Counted from the stretch's first letter, positions 1 through 7,313 are shown. The stretch is 11,682 nt of DNA from an uncultured Paracoccaceae bacterium (GCA_938038825.1 CALHST010000098.1:1-11682), one strand, 5' to 3'. Numbers and translations are program-made. The notes: generated from the sequence alone by a model not told the origin.

Positions 1-884
1 TCACTCTTCGCAGTGAGTGTAAGCCCAACAGCAAGCGTGGCGACGCCCAACCCGATCAATCCTGTTGTCGAAAGGGTTTCGCCAAACAGAAACCATGCCA
101 TCACCATTGTGACGGGCGGCGACAGGTATGTAAGGCTGGCAACTTGAGCGGCGGGGAGACGGCGCAATAGTACGAACATCAAACCATAGGCCGATAGAGA
201 AACGACCACTGCCAACCAAACGATGGCAAATATCAAACTACCGTTCCAATTTGCTTCTAAGCCCTCGAAGCCGACCGCCATTGGCGCAAGAACAACAAAG
301 GACGCCAAGCAATGCAGGAATGTTACAAGCAACATTGGCGTCGGCTTGCGTTCATTCAACGTGCCCCGTCTGTCGATAAGAGATGCGACCGTAATCGAAA
401 TAACTGCAAGAAATGGCAGTACGTGTGCAATGATTGATCCCCCCAGGGATATTCCGTCCCCGATGACCACGGCGACAGCAACCAAACCTAATGTTAGCCC
501 CGCCCATTCCCGCCCAGTTACACGCTCTCCCGTCATTCGAGCAGACAGCGCACCGGTCATGATCGGTTGCAAAGCGGTAATAAACGCCGCCAGTCCTGCA
601 CCAAGACCCAGATCAATAGCCCCCAGAACCGCTGCAAGCCATGCTGCATGCGCAAGCGCTCCGACCACCATGTGTCGCGCAACAACGCGCCGGGGCAGGG
701 ACTGCCATTGTTTGGCAAGTGTCACAACCAGCGCCAACAAGACCGTCACCAACAGATACCGCCAGAACAGGATTGTGAATGTGCCCGCATGTTCAAGACC
801 AAACTTGGCGCCCACAAACCCAGAGCTCCAAAGAACGACGAAGACGCCACATAGAAGTGGAATTCCAAATGCGCGAGGTATCAT
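1..884 (-). CDS. EamA/DMT-family permease (3' end cut by window edge)
   Basis: This is an inner-membrane carrier of the drug/metabolite transporter superfamily. The 294 codons visible give a very hydrophobic protein with about ten membrane segments in two EamA repeats. An early SSGFVGAKF stretch and a late RRLPAAQVASLTYLSPPV stretch followed by FGE are typical of the family. The reading frame is still open at base 1, so a few C-terminal residues and the stop lie outside; at about 294 residues it is already near full family length. The ATG at 882-884 overlaps the TGA of the upstream oxygenase gene (ATGA, 881-884), so the two are translationally coupled and probably handle the same compound. 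The substrate cannot be read from sequence; DMT proteins carry amino acids, amines, nucleosides and organic acids, often outward. Family assignment is confident; direction and substrate are open. Confidence 0.88.
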   Translation of the reverse strand, partial: MIPRAFGIPLLCGVFVVLWSSGFVGAKFGLEHAGTFTILFWRYLLVTVLLALVVTLAKQWQSLPRRVVARHMVVGALAHAAWLAAVLGAIDLGLGAGLAAFITALQPIMTGALSARMTGERVTGREWAGLTLGLVAVAVVIGDGISLGGSIIAHVLPFLAVISITVASLIDRRGTLNERKPTPMLLVTFLHCLASFVVLAPMAVGFEGLEANWNGSLIFAIVWLAVVVSLSAYGLMFVLLRRLPAAQVASLTYLSPPVTMVMAWFLFGETLSTTGLIGLGVATLAVGLTLTAKS

Positions 885-2038
885 GCCACGCCACCTTTCC
901 CTTGAGCGATGCGGCGGAAGCCAGAAAGGTCATCCAGTTCCATATACACCTGCTGGAAGTGTCGCGTTCCCTCTCCATCATCAAAAGCGTCCCGGCCATG
1001 CAAGACTCGGTGATTGTTGATGAGCAGAATTTCACCGGGCAAACAACGGTAAGACACACGGTTTTCTGGCGCATTGATCCGTTCAGCCAGCGCCCGCCAT
1101 GCGTCGTACCAACCGGGTACAACGTCAAAAGGCACTGTCTTTAGCGGCTGAACTGTCCAATTGGCATAACGAAGTACAGCAAGGTTACCTTGTTCGTCCA
1201 AGATAACAGGCGGATGCTGAGACAAAGTGTCAGCGTTCTTTGACCAAAGACGAAACTGGACAGCGTATTCTGTCATGATACGCAGTGCTTCCGGATCGGC
1301 CTTACGCAGTTGAGCAACAACATTGGCACCATCCACATATTGCGATGCTCCACCCGCCACGTCGTTTTGAAGGCAATGAAACGCCATGACATTCGGAGGC
1401 CAAGAATACCCTGAACAATCCGTATGCAGTGGCAGAGAAGCGTTCGTAAACCCCAACGTATAGGGATCGACGCTGACGCGAATATTGGCCACACGATCAA
1501 ACGCGATCTCTCGAACATATGCCAACCGGTTTGCAAAACGCTCGACTTCGCAGTCATCTGTAGGTGCGCCTGTTAGGCGGATAAGGCCTGTTTTCTCAAA
1601 TGCAGCAACCATGTCACCTGCCGCGGCGTCATCTGTCATGACCTCTGGATAGGCGAAGCTTGTTAACGCAGCGCCATATTCTGCACCCCATTGATGTTGC
1701 GCCAATACCGTCGGTTTGCGTTGTACGTCATAGGAGTTTCGCTTGAGCCAAGCAGGGTCAAAATGACTGTCAGCTGTGCCGTCCGACCAACTTACGCGCA
1801 CCTCGCCATCTTCCACGAAAATTGTCTGCGCTCGCAGATCACAAGGTATGCTCTCGGTCAGGGCCTTTCGTTCTTGGGTTGCTGCATCGAACCTTTCGGT
1901 CGACCGGCAATTGTCTCGAAGCCATTGGTAATGAAAGCGAGATACACTTCCGTCCTGCCAATACAACGCAAGAAAGCTGTCATACGCGTCTGCAGAAATA
2001 GCCTTGTTCGATACGAATTCATAATCATGCTTACCCAC
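881..2038 (-). CDS. Fe(II)/2-oxoglutarate dioxygenase, gamma-butyrobetaine hydroxylase-like (TauD superfamily)
   Basis: The protein has the two-domain build of gamma-butyrobetaine and trimethyllysine hydroxylases: an N-terminal domain with the WLRDNC signature (Cys44), then a TauD jelly-roll. The iron ligands are visible as HTD (His205, Asp207) and His347 in NHRVLHGRDAF, with Arg359 in TRHFQQ as the likely 2-oxoglutarate carboxylate binder. I chose the GTG at 2036-2038 (385 residues) because a strong Shine-Dalgarno (AAGGAGAG) sits 6 nt before it; an in-frame ATG at 2063-2065 would add nine residues but would contain that Shine-Dalgarno. Known family members hydroxylate gamma-butyrobetaine to carnitine or trimethyllysine. 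Here the extra cysteines that bind zinc after WLRDNC in human BBOX1 are absent (C-R-S-T follows), so the substrate may differ. It is coupled to an EamA permease and divergent from a LysR regulator. Confidence 0.88.
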   Translation of the reverse strand: MGKHDYEFVSNKAISADAYDSFLALYWQDGSVSRFHYQWLRDNCRSTERFDAATQERKALTESIPCDLRAQTIFVEDGEVRVSWSDGTADSHFDPAWLKRNSYDVQRKPTVLAQHQWGAEYGAALTSFAYPEVMTDDAAAGDMVAAFEKTGLIRLTGAPTDDCEVERFANRLAYVREIAFDRVANIRVSVDPYTLGFTNASLPLHTDCSGYSWPPNVMAFHCLQNDVAGGASQYVDGANVVAQLRKADPEALRIMTEYAVQFRLWSKNADTLSQHPPVILDEQGNLAVLRYANWTVQPLKTVPFDVVPGWYDAWRALAERINAPENRVSYRCLPGEILLINNHRVLHGRDAFDDGEGTRHFQQVYMELDDLSGFRRIAQGKGGVA

Positions 2039-2044
2039 GGTTTT

Positions 2045-2053
2045 CTCTCCTTG
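2045..2053 (-). promoter_or_regulatory. Shine-Dalgarno that fixes the GTG start of the oxygenase
   Basis: On the - strand the site reads CAAGGAGAG, followed by six bases (AAAACC) and then GTG at 2036-2038. It lies inside the longer reading frame that would start at ATG 2063-2065, so it argues strongly for the shorter product. Confidence 0.75.
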
Positions 2054-2109
2054 GTTGAAGTTCATTGACAGATTTACCAGAGCGGAGGCTTTTCAGAAGA
2101 CTCGCATTA

Positions 2110-2126
2110 TGCAAAGGTGCTTTGCA
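2110..2126. promoter_or_regulatory. 17-bp perfect dyad, candidate LysR operator
   Basis: TGCAAAG-GTG-CTTTGCA is a perfect inverted repeat with 7-bp arms and a 3-bp centre. It has the TGC-N11-GCA layout expected of a LysR-type dimer site. It lies in the 122-bp gap between the divergent oxygenase and lysR start codons. On the - strand a CATAAT hexamer (2106-2111) that could serve as a -10 for the oxygenase overlaps one edge; the matching -35 is poor. The dyad itself is seen directly; its role as the binding site of the adjacent LysR protein is inferred from position. Confidence 0.55.
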
Positions 2127-2160
2127 CAAAACGCAAAACAACGAGAGGCTTGTCAAAGCA

Positions 2161-3057
2161 ATGGATCTTATCGGCGATCTGATCTTGATGCAGGACTTGG
2201 CAGAACACGGGAGTTTTTCCAAAGTTGGCCAATTGCGCGGGCAAGCCCCATCAAGCATCGCGCGGCGTCTTGATAGGTTGGAACAGCACCTCAACGAACG
2301 TTTGTTCAATCGTGCCCCGTCGGGGTTAAGCTTGACCGCGGCAGGAACCCGCAAACTTGTCGAGGGGCGTGTCCTGACAGATGCGGCGGCACAACTAACA
2401 AACAAAGATGGTGAAAACGGAACCCTGAACGGTCATGTGGTCATTTCCGCACCCTCAAGAATGGGAGAAACGTTAATCGCGCCTGCTGTCGCTGAGTTTC
2501 TGAAGTCACATCCACAAGTTTCAATCGACGTGCATTTTACGGATCTTGTTCAAGATCTTGAACAGGACAAGGTCGATCTTGGGATACGGTCAGGAACGCA
2601 ATCACCAGATCACCATTTTATCCGGCGCATAGTTGAAAACCGGCGCATACTTGTTGCCTCGCCAGATTATTTAGAAAGCCGCGACCCCATTCTGAACGTC
2701 GCTGATCTGAATAATTTTGACGGCTTATTCCTTGGACGTACGTCAACTTGGACACTCACGGATCAATCCGGTGCCACTCAAATGGTATCGCCAAGACCCA
2801 GACTTCGCGCGATCGCAGGAGATGTTTTGATGGCGATGTGCAAAGCTGGTTTGGGGATCGCGTTGAAGTCCACATGGGACGTCCAAAAGGATCTGATTGA
2901 GGGAGCCGTCGTTCAGATCCTGCCCGACTGGCAGCAAGCACATTCATCTGACATCATGATCGTGACACCCAGCCAGAAACTAGTGTCCCCAACAACCAAA
3001 GCCTTTAATCAAATGCTAACGGACTACTTGAAACGGATCCTAACCGTCAGCCGTTAA
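2161..3057 (+). CDS. LysR-family transcriptional regulator
   Basis: The 298-residue length is typical of the family. Residues about 1-62 form the winged helix-turn-helix (LAEHGSFSKVGQLRGQAPSSIARRLDRLEQHLNERLF, a variant of the usual FVAVVEAGSFSAAA pattern), followed by the SGLSLTAAG turn. The remainder is a periplasmic-binding-protein-like effector domain from about residue 90 (GHVVISAPSRMGE onward). I start it at ATG 2161, just before the DNA-binding domain, with GAGAGG at 2143-2148; the frame is open upstream to a TTG at 2065, but that extension looks unrelated to the family. It is divergent from the oxygenase-permease pair, the usual arrangement for a LysR activator of a catabolic operon, and a 17-bp dyad sits between them. 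Its 3' end overlaps the convergent marR gene by 18 bp. Confidence 0.9.
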   Translation: MDLIGDLILMQDLAEHGSFSKVGQLRGQAPSSIARRLDRLEQHLNERLFNRAPSGLSLTAAGTRKLVEGRVLTDAAAQLTNKDGENGTLNGHVVISAPSRMGETLIAPAVAEFLKSHPQVSIDVHFTDLVQDLEQDKVDLGIRSGTQSPDHHFIRRIVENRRILVASPDYLESRDPILNVADLNNFDGLFLGRTSTWTLTDQSGATQMVSPRPRLRAIAGDVLMAMCKAGLGIALKSTWDVQKDLIEGAVVQILPDWQQAHSSDIMIVTPSQKLVSPTTKAFNQMLTDYLKRILTVSR

Positions 3058-3486
3058 CTTTGAACGCAAGGCCCGTAATACAGGCACAGCGTTGCGAATG
3101 TCGACGCTATCCACATCTGACAACGCAGCGTTTATCAGAGGGGCAATTGCGCTCATCGCTTGATCGCGAGCGGACATACCAGAAGGGCTGATCGCCACCA
3201 TTTTGCGCCGTGCATCATCCCAATCGGGCCGAATATGCACGTACCCTGCCCACTCCAGCTTGCTAAGCGTATTGGTCATGGCCCCACGGGTAACCCCAAA
3301 GGTCTGCGCCAATTGTGCGGGGGTGCGCTCTCCGGAACCGCGGGCCAATGTGTTGAGAACCGAAAAATGGGACAACTCCATCCCCTTGGGAAGCACACGG
3401 CTTAGGGCATTGCGGATGGCTTGATCCGCTGCAAGCACCTCGGAAAAGAGAGCTATGGCCAAAGAATTGGTGGGTTCGTTTTTCAT
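3040..3486 (-). CDS. MarR-family transcriptional regulator
   Basis: This 148-residue protein has the MarR winged-helix fold: a dimerisation helix at the N-terminus, a DNA-binding region at about residues 38-90 (LSHFSVLNTLARGSGERTPAQLAQ, then FGVTRGAMTNTLSKLE), and a wing with the family signature DARRKMVAISPSG. It contains no cysteine, so it cannot be a thiol-switch regulator of the OhrR type; a ligand-responsive MarR is more likely. Its ATG (3484-3486) overlaps the TGA of the upstream nitrilase gene by 4 bp (ATGA), making it the last gene of the comF-grxC-nitrilase operon. Its last 18 bp are antisense to the end of lysR. The target genes are unknown; self-regulation is possible. Confidence 0.9.
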   Translation of the reverse strand: MKNEPTNSLAIALFSEVLAADQAIRNALSRVLPKGMELSHFSVLNTLARGSGERTPAQLAQTFGVTRGAMTNTLSKLEWAGYVHIRPDWDDARRKMVAISPSGMSARDQAMSAIAPLINAALSDVDSVDIRNAVPVLRALRSKLTADG

Positions 3487-4316
3487 CCCGGTCCGTCGAA
3501 TTCACGCACATGACGCAAGGCAGGTACCTTACGGCGCGCATCATCGACGGAATTCATATCCAAATCAAACATATAAACGCCAGCTTCGGTACCTGCGTCC
3601 ATCAATACCTCTCCCCATGGGGAAACAACCAGCGAATGGCCATAGGTGGATCGTGTTTTGCCAGTGTTGGACGGATGCAAACCCGTTTGCGCTGGCGCCA
3701 ACACAAAACAACCTGTTTCAATCGCCCGCGCCCGCAGAAGAGAATGCCAATGTGCGGCCCCGGTCACAGGAGAAAACGCCGCCGGCATGGTCAAAATCTG
3801 GGCGCCCGCTTGCGCCAATGCATGATACAAATGAGGAAACCGCATATCATAGCAGATACTCAATCCAATTTTGGCAAAAGGCGTATCAGCAACAACAGCT
3901 TGCGTTCCGGGGCGATAACCATCGCTTTCGCGGAACGTTTCGGTTTTGGTGATGTCCACATCAAACATGTGAATCTTGTCATAGCTCGCGACGATCTGGC
4001 CTTGTGGATTGATCAAGATGCAGCGATTGGCAAAACGCCCATCTGCGTCTCCTGTCTTAAAGCCAAAAGAACCCAGCATTAACCAAATGTTCAATTCAGC
4101 CGCCAGATCCTGCAACGTCACCAAATGCGGATCATCCTCTTGCAAATGCAAAACCGCGTTTTGTTGAGAACGCGACATGGACACACAATTGGTGACTTCG
4201 GGTGTCAGAACAAACCCTGCCCCCTGTGCTGCTGCATCCTGCACCATGGCAGACACTATGGTGCAGTTGTCACTTGGAATGTCCGAAGACGTGATCTGCA
4301 GAAGCGCTGCACGCAT
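3483..4316 (-). CDS. Carbon-nitrogen hydrolase, Nit1 / deaminated glutathione amidase-like
   Basis: This is a nitrilase-superfamily amidase of 277 residues. The catalytic triad is visible: Glu40 (LTPEVTN), Lys114 (YDKIHMFDVD) and Cys155 (GLSICYDMRFP). The YxKxHxFDV and CYDxRFP contexts match the Nit1/YbeM branch, whose characterised members hydrolyse deaminated glutathione (dGSH), a by-product of transaminases acting on glutathione, to 2-oxoglutarate and Cys-Gly. The start ATG overlaps the stop of grxC by one base (TAATG, 4314-4318), and the 3' end overlaps marR by 4 bp. Sitting next to a glutaredoxin fits a glutathione housekeeping role. The triad is certain; substrate is a family-based inference, since other branches act on different omega-amides. 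Confidence 0.9.
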   Translation of the reverse strand: MRAALLQITSSDIPSDNCTIVSAMVQDAAAQGAGFVLTPEVTNCVSMSRSQQNAVLHLQEDDPHLVTLQDLAAELNIWLMLGSFGFKTGDADGRFANRCILINPQGQIVASYDKIHMFDVDITKTETFRESDGYRPGTQAVVADTPFAKIGLSICYDMRFPHLYHALAQAGAQILTMPAAFSPVTGAAHWHSLLRARAIETGCFVLAPAQTGLHPSNTGKTRSTYGHSLVVSPWGEVLMDAGTEAGVYMFDLDMNSVDDARRKVPALRHVREFDGPG

Positions 4317-4573
4317 TAGGCTGCCAGAAGGCTATCCAACTTACCTGCCCGCTCCAGTGCATAAAGGTCATCACAGCCACCAACATGTGTGTCACCGATG
4401 AAAATTTGCGGCACTGTGCGTCCACCATTTGCGCGTTTGATCATTTCGCCCTTGCGTGCAGGTTGCGCAAGAACGTTGATTTCCGAGAATGTCGCACCCT
4501 TTTGGGTCAGCAGTTTCTTGGCCGCATGGCAGAATCCACACAAGGGGGAGGTATAAATTTCAATCGGTTTCAT
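4316..4573 (-). CDS. grxC: Glutaredoxin 3
   Basis: This 85-residue dithiol glutaredoxin reduces disulfides and mixed glutathione disulfides in the cytoplasm using glutathione. The active site is C-G-F-C at residues 12-15 in the motif YTSPLCGFC; the usual glutaredoxin sequence is CPYC, so the proline-tyrosine pair is replaced. The glutathione-binding TVP loop is at residues 53-55 and the GGCDDL turn at 65-70. I chose ATG 4571-4573 because AAGGAAG (4580-4586) lies 6 nt upstream and the protein then begins at the family's normal first beta strand; the frame can be extended 27 codons but without family similarity. It follows comF after 37 bp and overlaps the next gene by one base. Confidence 0.95.
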   Translation of the reverse strand: MKPIEIYTSPLCGFCHAAKKLLTQKGATFSEINVLAQPARKGEMIKRANGGRTVPQIFIGDTHVGGCDDLYALERAGKLDSLLAA

Positions 4574-4579
4574 GTCGCG

Positions 4580-4586
4580 CTTCCTT
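4580..4586 (-). promoter_or_regulatory. Shine-Dalgarno deciding the grxC start
   Basis: AAGGAAG on the - strand lies six bases before ATG 4571-4573. It supports the 85-residue glutaredoxin rather than a 112-residue extended form. Confidence 0.7.
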
Positions 4587-4610
4587 GGCACCTTTAACTC
4601 GAACCCCCAC

Positions 4611-5342
4611 TTAATCATCTTTGACGACGCGTGCCAGTACCACAACATCGACACGCGCAGCGCCAGCCGTCAAACACGCCTCGGTTCCGGCGGCCAACGT
4701 AGCGCCACTGGTCATAACATCATCCACGAGGATCACAGATTTTCCTTGCAGCTTCGGGACGCGCTTTTCGTTTGCCGCCAAGGCCCCTTCAAGCCTCGCA
4801 AAACGTTCTGCCAATGTGATCCCATCCAACGGTTGGGTTGGCCGGACGCGTGTCAAACCGTCCAACACCGCAGGTTTTTCAAAATGCATCGCGAGTCGTT
4901 GTGCCAAATGGGCTGCCTGATTGTAGCGACGCTTCACCAGTCTGGTCCAATGCAACGGTATTGGAACAAAGACTGTGTCCTTTCCGACGAAGTCGCGCGT
5001 GACATTGGTCATCCATGGTAAAGCAATGCGCGCCACATCCAAGCGGTCGGCGTGTTTAAGGCGCAACACTAAAGTTCGGCCCATATCGCGATAGAACACC
5101 GCAGCACGTCCATTGCGCCAAGGTCTTGCAATTCTTGTGCAATCTTCGCATTGATCATCGTCATCCATCTGTTTGACCATGATGGGAACTCCGCAGGAAT
5201 TGCAAACGGGGCCCATGATCAGAGGCACTTGCGCCCAGCACACGCCACATAATCCAAAGTCACTTTCCACACGACCGCCGCACCCTGCACAACTGGCAGG
5301 GAACAACAGACGAAGTGCAGTTTGAACCCTTGGCTTTAACAT
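4611..5342 (-). CDS. comF: ComF-family phosphoribosyltransferase-like protein
   Basis: This 243-residue protein is of normal ComF length. The N-terminal zinc-binding part has four CxxC pairs (Cys18/21, 32/35, 47/50, 65/68), enough for two metal sites. The C-terminal half is a type I phosphoribosyltransferase fold with the PRPP loop VILVDDVMTSGAT (residues 203-214; Asp207-Asp208) and the family's RRYNQA motif. In competent bacteria ComF/GntX proteins are needed for DNA uptake, probably handling single-stranded DNA inside the cell; many bacteria keep it without known competence. The start ATG 5340-5342 has AAGGGG about 9 nt upstream; a longer reading frame extends into the divergent gene and is rejected. 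It is the first gene of the comF-grxC-nitrilase-marR operon. Confidence 0.93.
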   Translation of the reverse strand: MLKPRVQTALRLLFPASCAGCGGRVESDFGLCGVCWAQVPLIMGPVCNSCGVPIMVKQMDDDDQCEDCTRIARPWRNGRAAVFYRDMGRTLVLRLKHADRLDVARIALPWMTNVTRDFVGKDTVFVPIPLHWTRLVKRRYNQAAHLAQRLAMHFEKPAVLDGLTRVRPTQPLDGITLAERFARLEGALAANEKRVPKLQGKSVILVDDVMTSGATLAAGTEACLTAGAARVDVVVLARVVKDD

Positions 5343-5357
5343 TCTAAAAGCCCCTTT

Positions 5358-6179
5358 ATGTCCAATGCGCCCCCACAACTGACAGACCGCAGCGCTTTGA
5401 TGCGCAACCGTAAACGGATGCAGCGGGATGCGTTGTTTCTTCATGATGAAGCCCGGTTTGAGCTGCAGGATCGGCTCGCCATGGTTAAAAAGTCGTTTAC
5501 AGCGCCTGCCATCGTGACGGGTCACCCGGACATCTGGACCGATTTCTTGCCTGATGCCGTAATATTATCAGATGACGACGTGTTAAATTTGCACCCAAGA
5601 GCACACGATCTTGTGATCCATGTGATGGCTTTGCATTGGGCAAATGACCCTGTTGGCCAGCTTATTCAATGTCGCCGTGCCTTGAAGCCAGATGGTTTGT
5701 TCCTGGGTGTGATGCTTGGTGGGCAGACCTTGAACGAATTGCGCAGTTGTCTTGGCCAAGCAGAAGTCGCCGTTCGCGGTGGATTATCGCCGCGTGTGGC
5801 CCCAATGGGTGACGTTCGCGATCTCGGTGCATTATTGCAGCGGGGTGGATATGCGCTGCCGGTGGCGGATACGGCAACTTTGACTGCTGAATATAGTGAT
5901 CTGACAGCGTTGATGCAGGACTTGCGTGCGATGGGCGAAGCCAATGCGTTAACCTCCCGCGACCGCCAATTTACCCGAAGGGACGTTTTTGAACAGGCCG
6001 CGTCGCTATACCAAGGCGCCTATCCCGGACAGCAAAAGGCACTGCGCGCCACCTATGAACTGGTAACTTTGACCGGATGGGCACCGGACGACAGCCAACA
6101 AAAGCCATTGCGTCCCGGGTCTGCCCAAGCGCGCCTGGCGGATGCTTTAAAGACGGACGAAAAGCCGCTGTTGGATTGA
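5358..6179 (+). CDS. NDUFAF5/BioC-like methyltransferase-fold protein with degenerate SAM motif
   Basis: This 273-residue protein resembles the alphaproteobacterial relatives of mitochondrial NDUFAF5, the complex I assembly factor that hydroxylates an arginine of NDUFS7, and of BioC. Recognisable parts are the basic N-terminal region (DRSALMRNRKRMQRD followed by FLHDEARFELQDRL), the motif DLVIHVMALHWANDPVGQL (84-102), RRALKPDGLFLGVMLGG (106-122), and the C-terminal TLTAEYSDLTALMQDLRAMGEANAL. Where a class I methyltransferase should carry the glycine-rich motif I, residues 45-72 read without a GxGxG, so SAM binding is doubtful. The ATG is 15 bp from the divergent comF start, and no good Shine-Dalgarno precedes it. 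It is followed 56 bp later by hemH. A role in respiratory complex I assembly is possible by homology only. Confidence 0.8.
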   Translation: MSNAPPQLTDRSALMRNRKRMQRDALFLHDEARFELQDRLAMVKKSFTAPAIVTGHPDIWTDFLPDAVILSDDDVLNLHPRAHDLVIHVMALHWANDPVGQLIQCRRALKPDGLFLGVMLGGQTLNELRSCLGQAEVAVRGGLSPRVAPMGDVRDLGALLQRGGYALPVADTATLTAEYSDLTALMQDLRAMGEANALTSRDRQFTRRDVFEQAASLYQGAYPGQQKALRATYELVTLTGWAPDDSQQKPLRPGSAQARLADALKTDEKPLLD

Positions 6180-6235
6180 CCTGCGCCGAATTCCATTTAT
6201 CTGACTGACAAAGCCCTTACATTTGGACCTACACG

Positions 6236-7297
6236 ATGCTGGATGACACCAAAAAAGCCGTTTGCCCGGCGCATGCCCCCGCAGACCACCCCGGGGTCAA
6301 GCCTGCCCGCGTGGGTATCTTGCTGGCAAATCTCGGGACTCCGGACAACTACGACTATTGGTCCATGCGACGTTACCTAAGCGAATTCTTGTCTGATCGC
6401 CGCGTCATCGACTTTTCGCCGTGGATTTGGCAACCGTTGTTACAGTTGGTCATTCTAACGAAACGCCCGTTTTCTTCTGGTGAAGCCTACAAGTCAATCT
6501 GGAACCACGAAGCTGGCGAAAGCCCCTTGTTGACCATTACGAAAGACCAAACAACGAAAATCAAAGAATCCATGAAGGATCGCTACGGTGATCAGGTTAT
6601 GGTCGATTTCTGCATGCGTTATGGCAATCCATCAACGAAATCCAAAGTCCGCGAGATGGTCGACGCAGGGTGTCGGAAAATTCTCTTCTTTCCGCTGTAC
6701 CCCCATTATGCTGGCGCAACGTCCGCAACTGCAAATGATCAATTCTTCCGCGCATTGATGAAGGAGAAATGGCAACCAGTTGCCCGGACAGTAGATCCCT
6801 ATTTCGAACATCCGATGTATATCGAAGCGTTGGCGCAGTCGATTGAACGGGCTTATGCTGAAATTTCTGATCGCCCGGATATTCTGGTCTGTTCCTATCA
6901 CGGAGTGCCCAAGCGGTACTTGATGGAAGGCGACCCGTATCACTGCCATTGCCAGAAAACGACGCGGTTGTTGAAAGAACGGTTAGGCTGGGCAGACACA
7001 GACATCACAACAACGTTCCAGTCCCGGTTTGGTCCTGCGGAATGGTTGCAGCCCTATACTGTGGAAGAAGTCGCGCGCCTTGCAGAGGCGGGTAAGAAGA
7101 AGATTGCGGTATGTGCTCCTGCGTTCTCGGCAGATTGCATCGAGACCTTGGAAGAGATCAATGAAGAAATCAAAGAGAGCTTTGAAGAGGCAGGTGGTAA
7201 GCAGTTTACCTATATCCCATGCCTCAACGATGACGCTCAGCATATCGCGGCACTGTCCGCAATAATCGAAGAAAACCTGCAGGGTTGGTTGAAGTAA
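6236..7297 (+). CDS. hemH: Ferrochelatase
   Basis: Ferrochelatase inserts ferrous iron into protoporphyrin IX, the last step of protoheme synthesis. The 353-residue protein carries the family motifs in order: ILLANLGTPD (28-37), FPLYPHYAGATSA (152-164), the active-site SYHGVPKRY with catalytic His222, a GDPYHCHC segment (232-239), FQSRFGPAEWLQPYT (261-275) and the acidic CIETLEEI region (301-308). The usual PGFSADC appears as PAFSADC (295-301), a mild deviation. The start is preceded only by a weak GGA. It follows the NDUFAF5-like gene by 56 bp on the same strand and is probably co-transcribed with it. A GC-rich hairpin follows the stop. Confidence 0.97.
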   Translation: MLDDTKKAVCPAHAPADHPGVKPARVGILLANLGTPDNYDYWSMRRYLSEFLSDRRVIDFSPWIWQPLLQLVILTKRPFSSGEAYKSIWNHEAGESPLLTITKDQTTKIKESMKDRYGDQVMVDFCMRYGNPSTKSKVREMVDAGCRKILFFPLYPHYAGATSATANDQFFRALMKEKWQPVARTVDPYFEHPMYIEALAQSIERAYAEISDRPDILVCSYHGVPKRYLMEGDPYHCHCQKTTRLLKERLGWADTDITTTFQSRFGPAEWLQPYTVEEVARLAEAGKKKIAVCAPAFSADCIETLEEINEEIKESFEEAGGKQFTYIPCLNDDAQHIAALSAIIEENLQGWLK

Positions 7298-7313
7298 GGC
7301 CCATAAAAGCCCG

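Noticed and set aside
223..1020. Long open + strand frame of 265 codons
   Set aside because: It is antisense to the permease and the oxygenase end. Its product is rich in Arg, Pro, Thr and Ser without any domain, as expected for a shadow frame.
2065..2160. TTG 2065 as start of the LysR protein, and TTGACA (2065-2070) as its -35
   Set aside because: The 32 added residues are unlike a LysR N-terminus and the helix-turn-helix begins right after ATG 2161. No acceptable -10 lies 16-18 bases after TTGACA.
4574..4654. N-terminal extension of grxC by 27 codons
   Set aside because: It runs into the end of comF, has no similarity to glutaredoxin, and a strong Shine-Dalgarno marks ATG 4571-4573.
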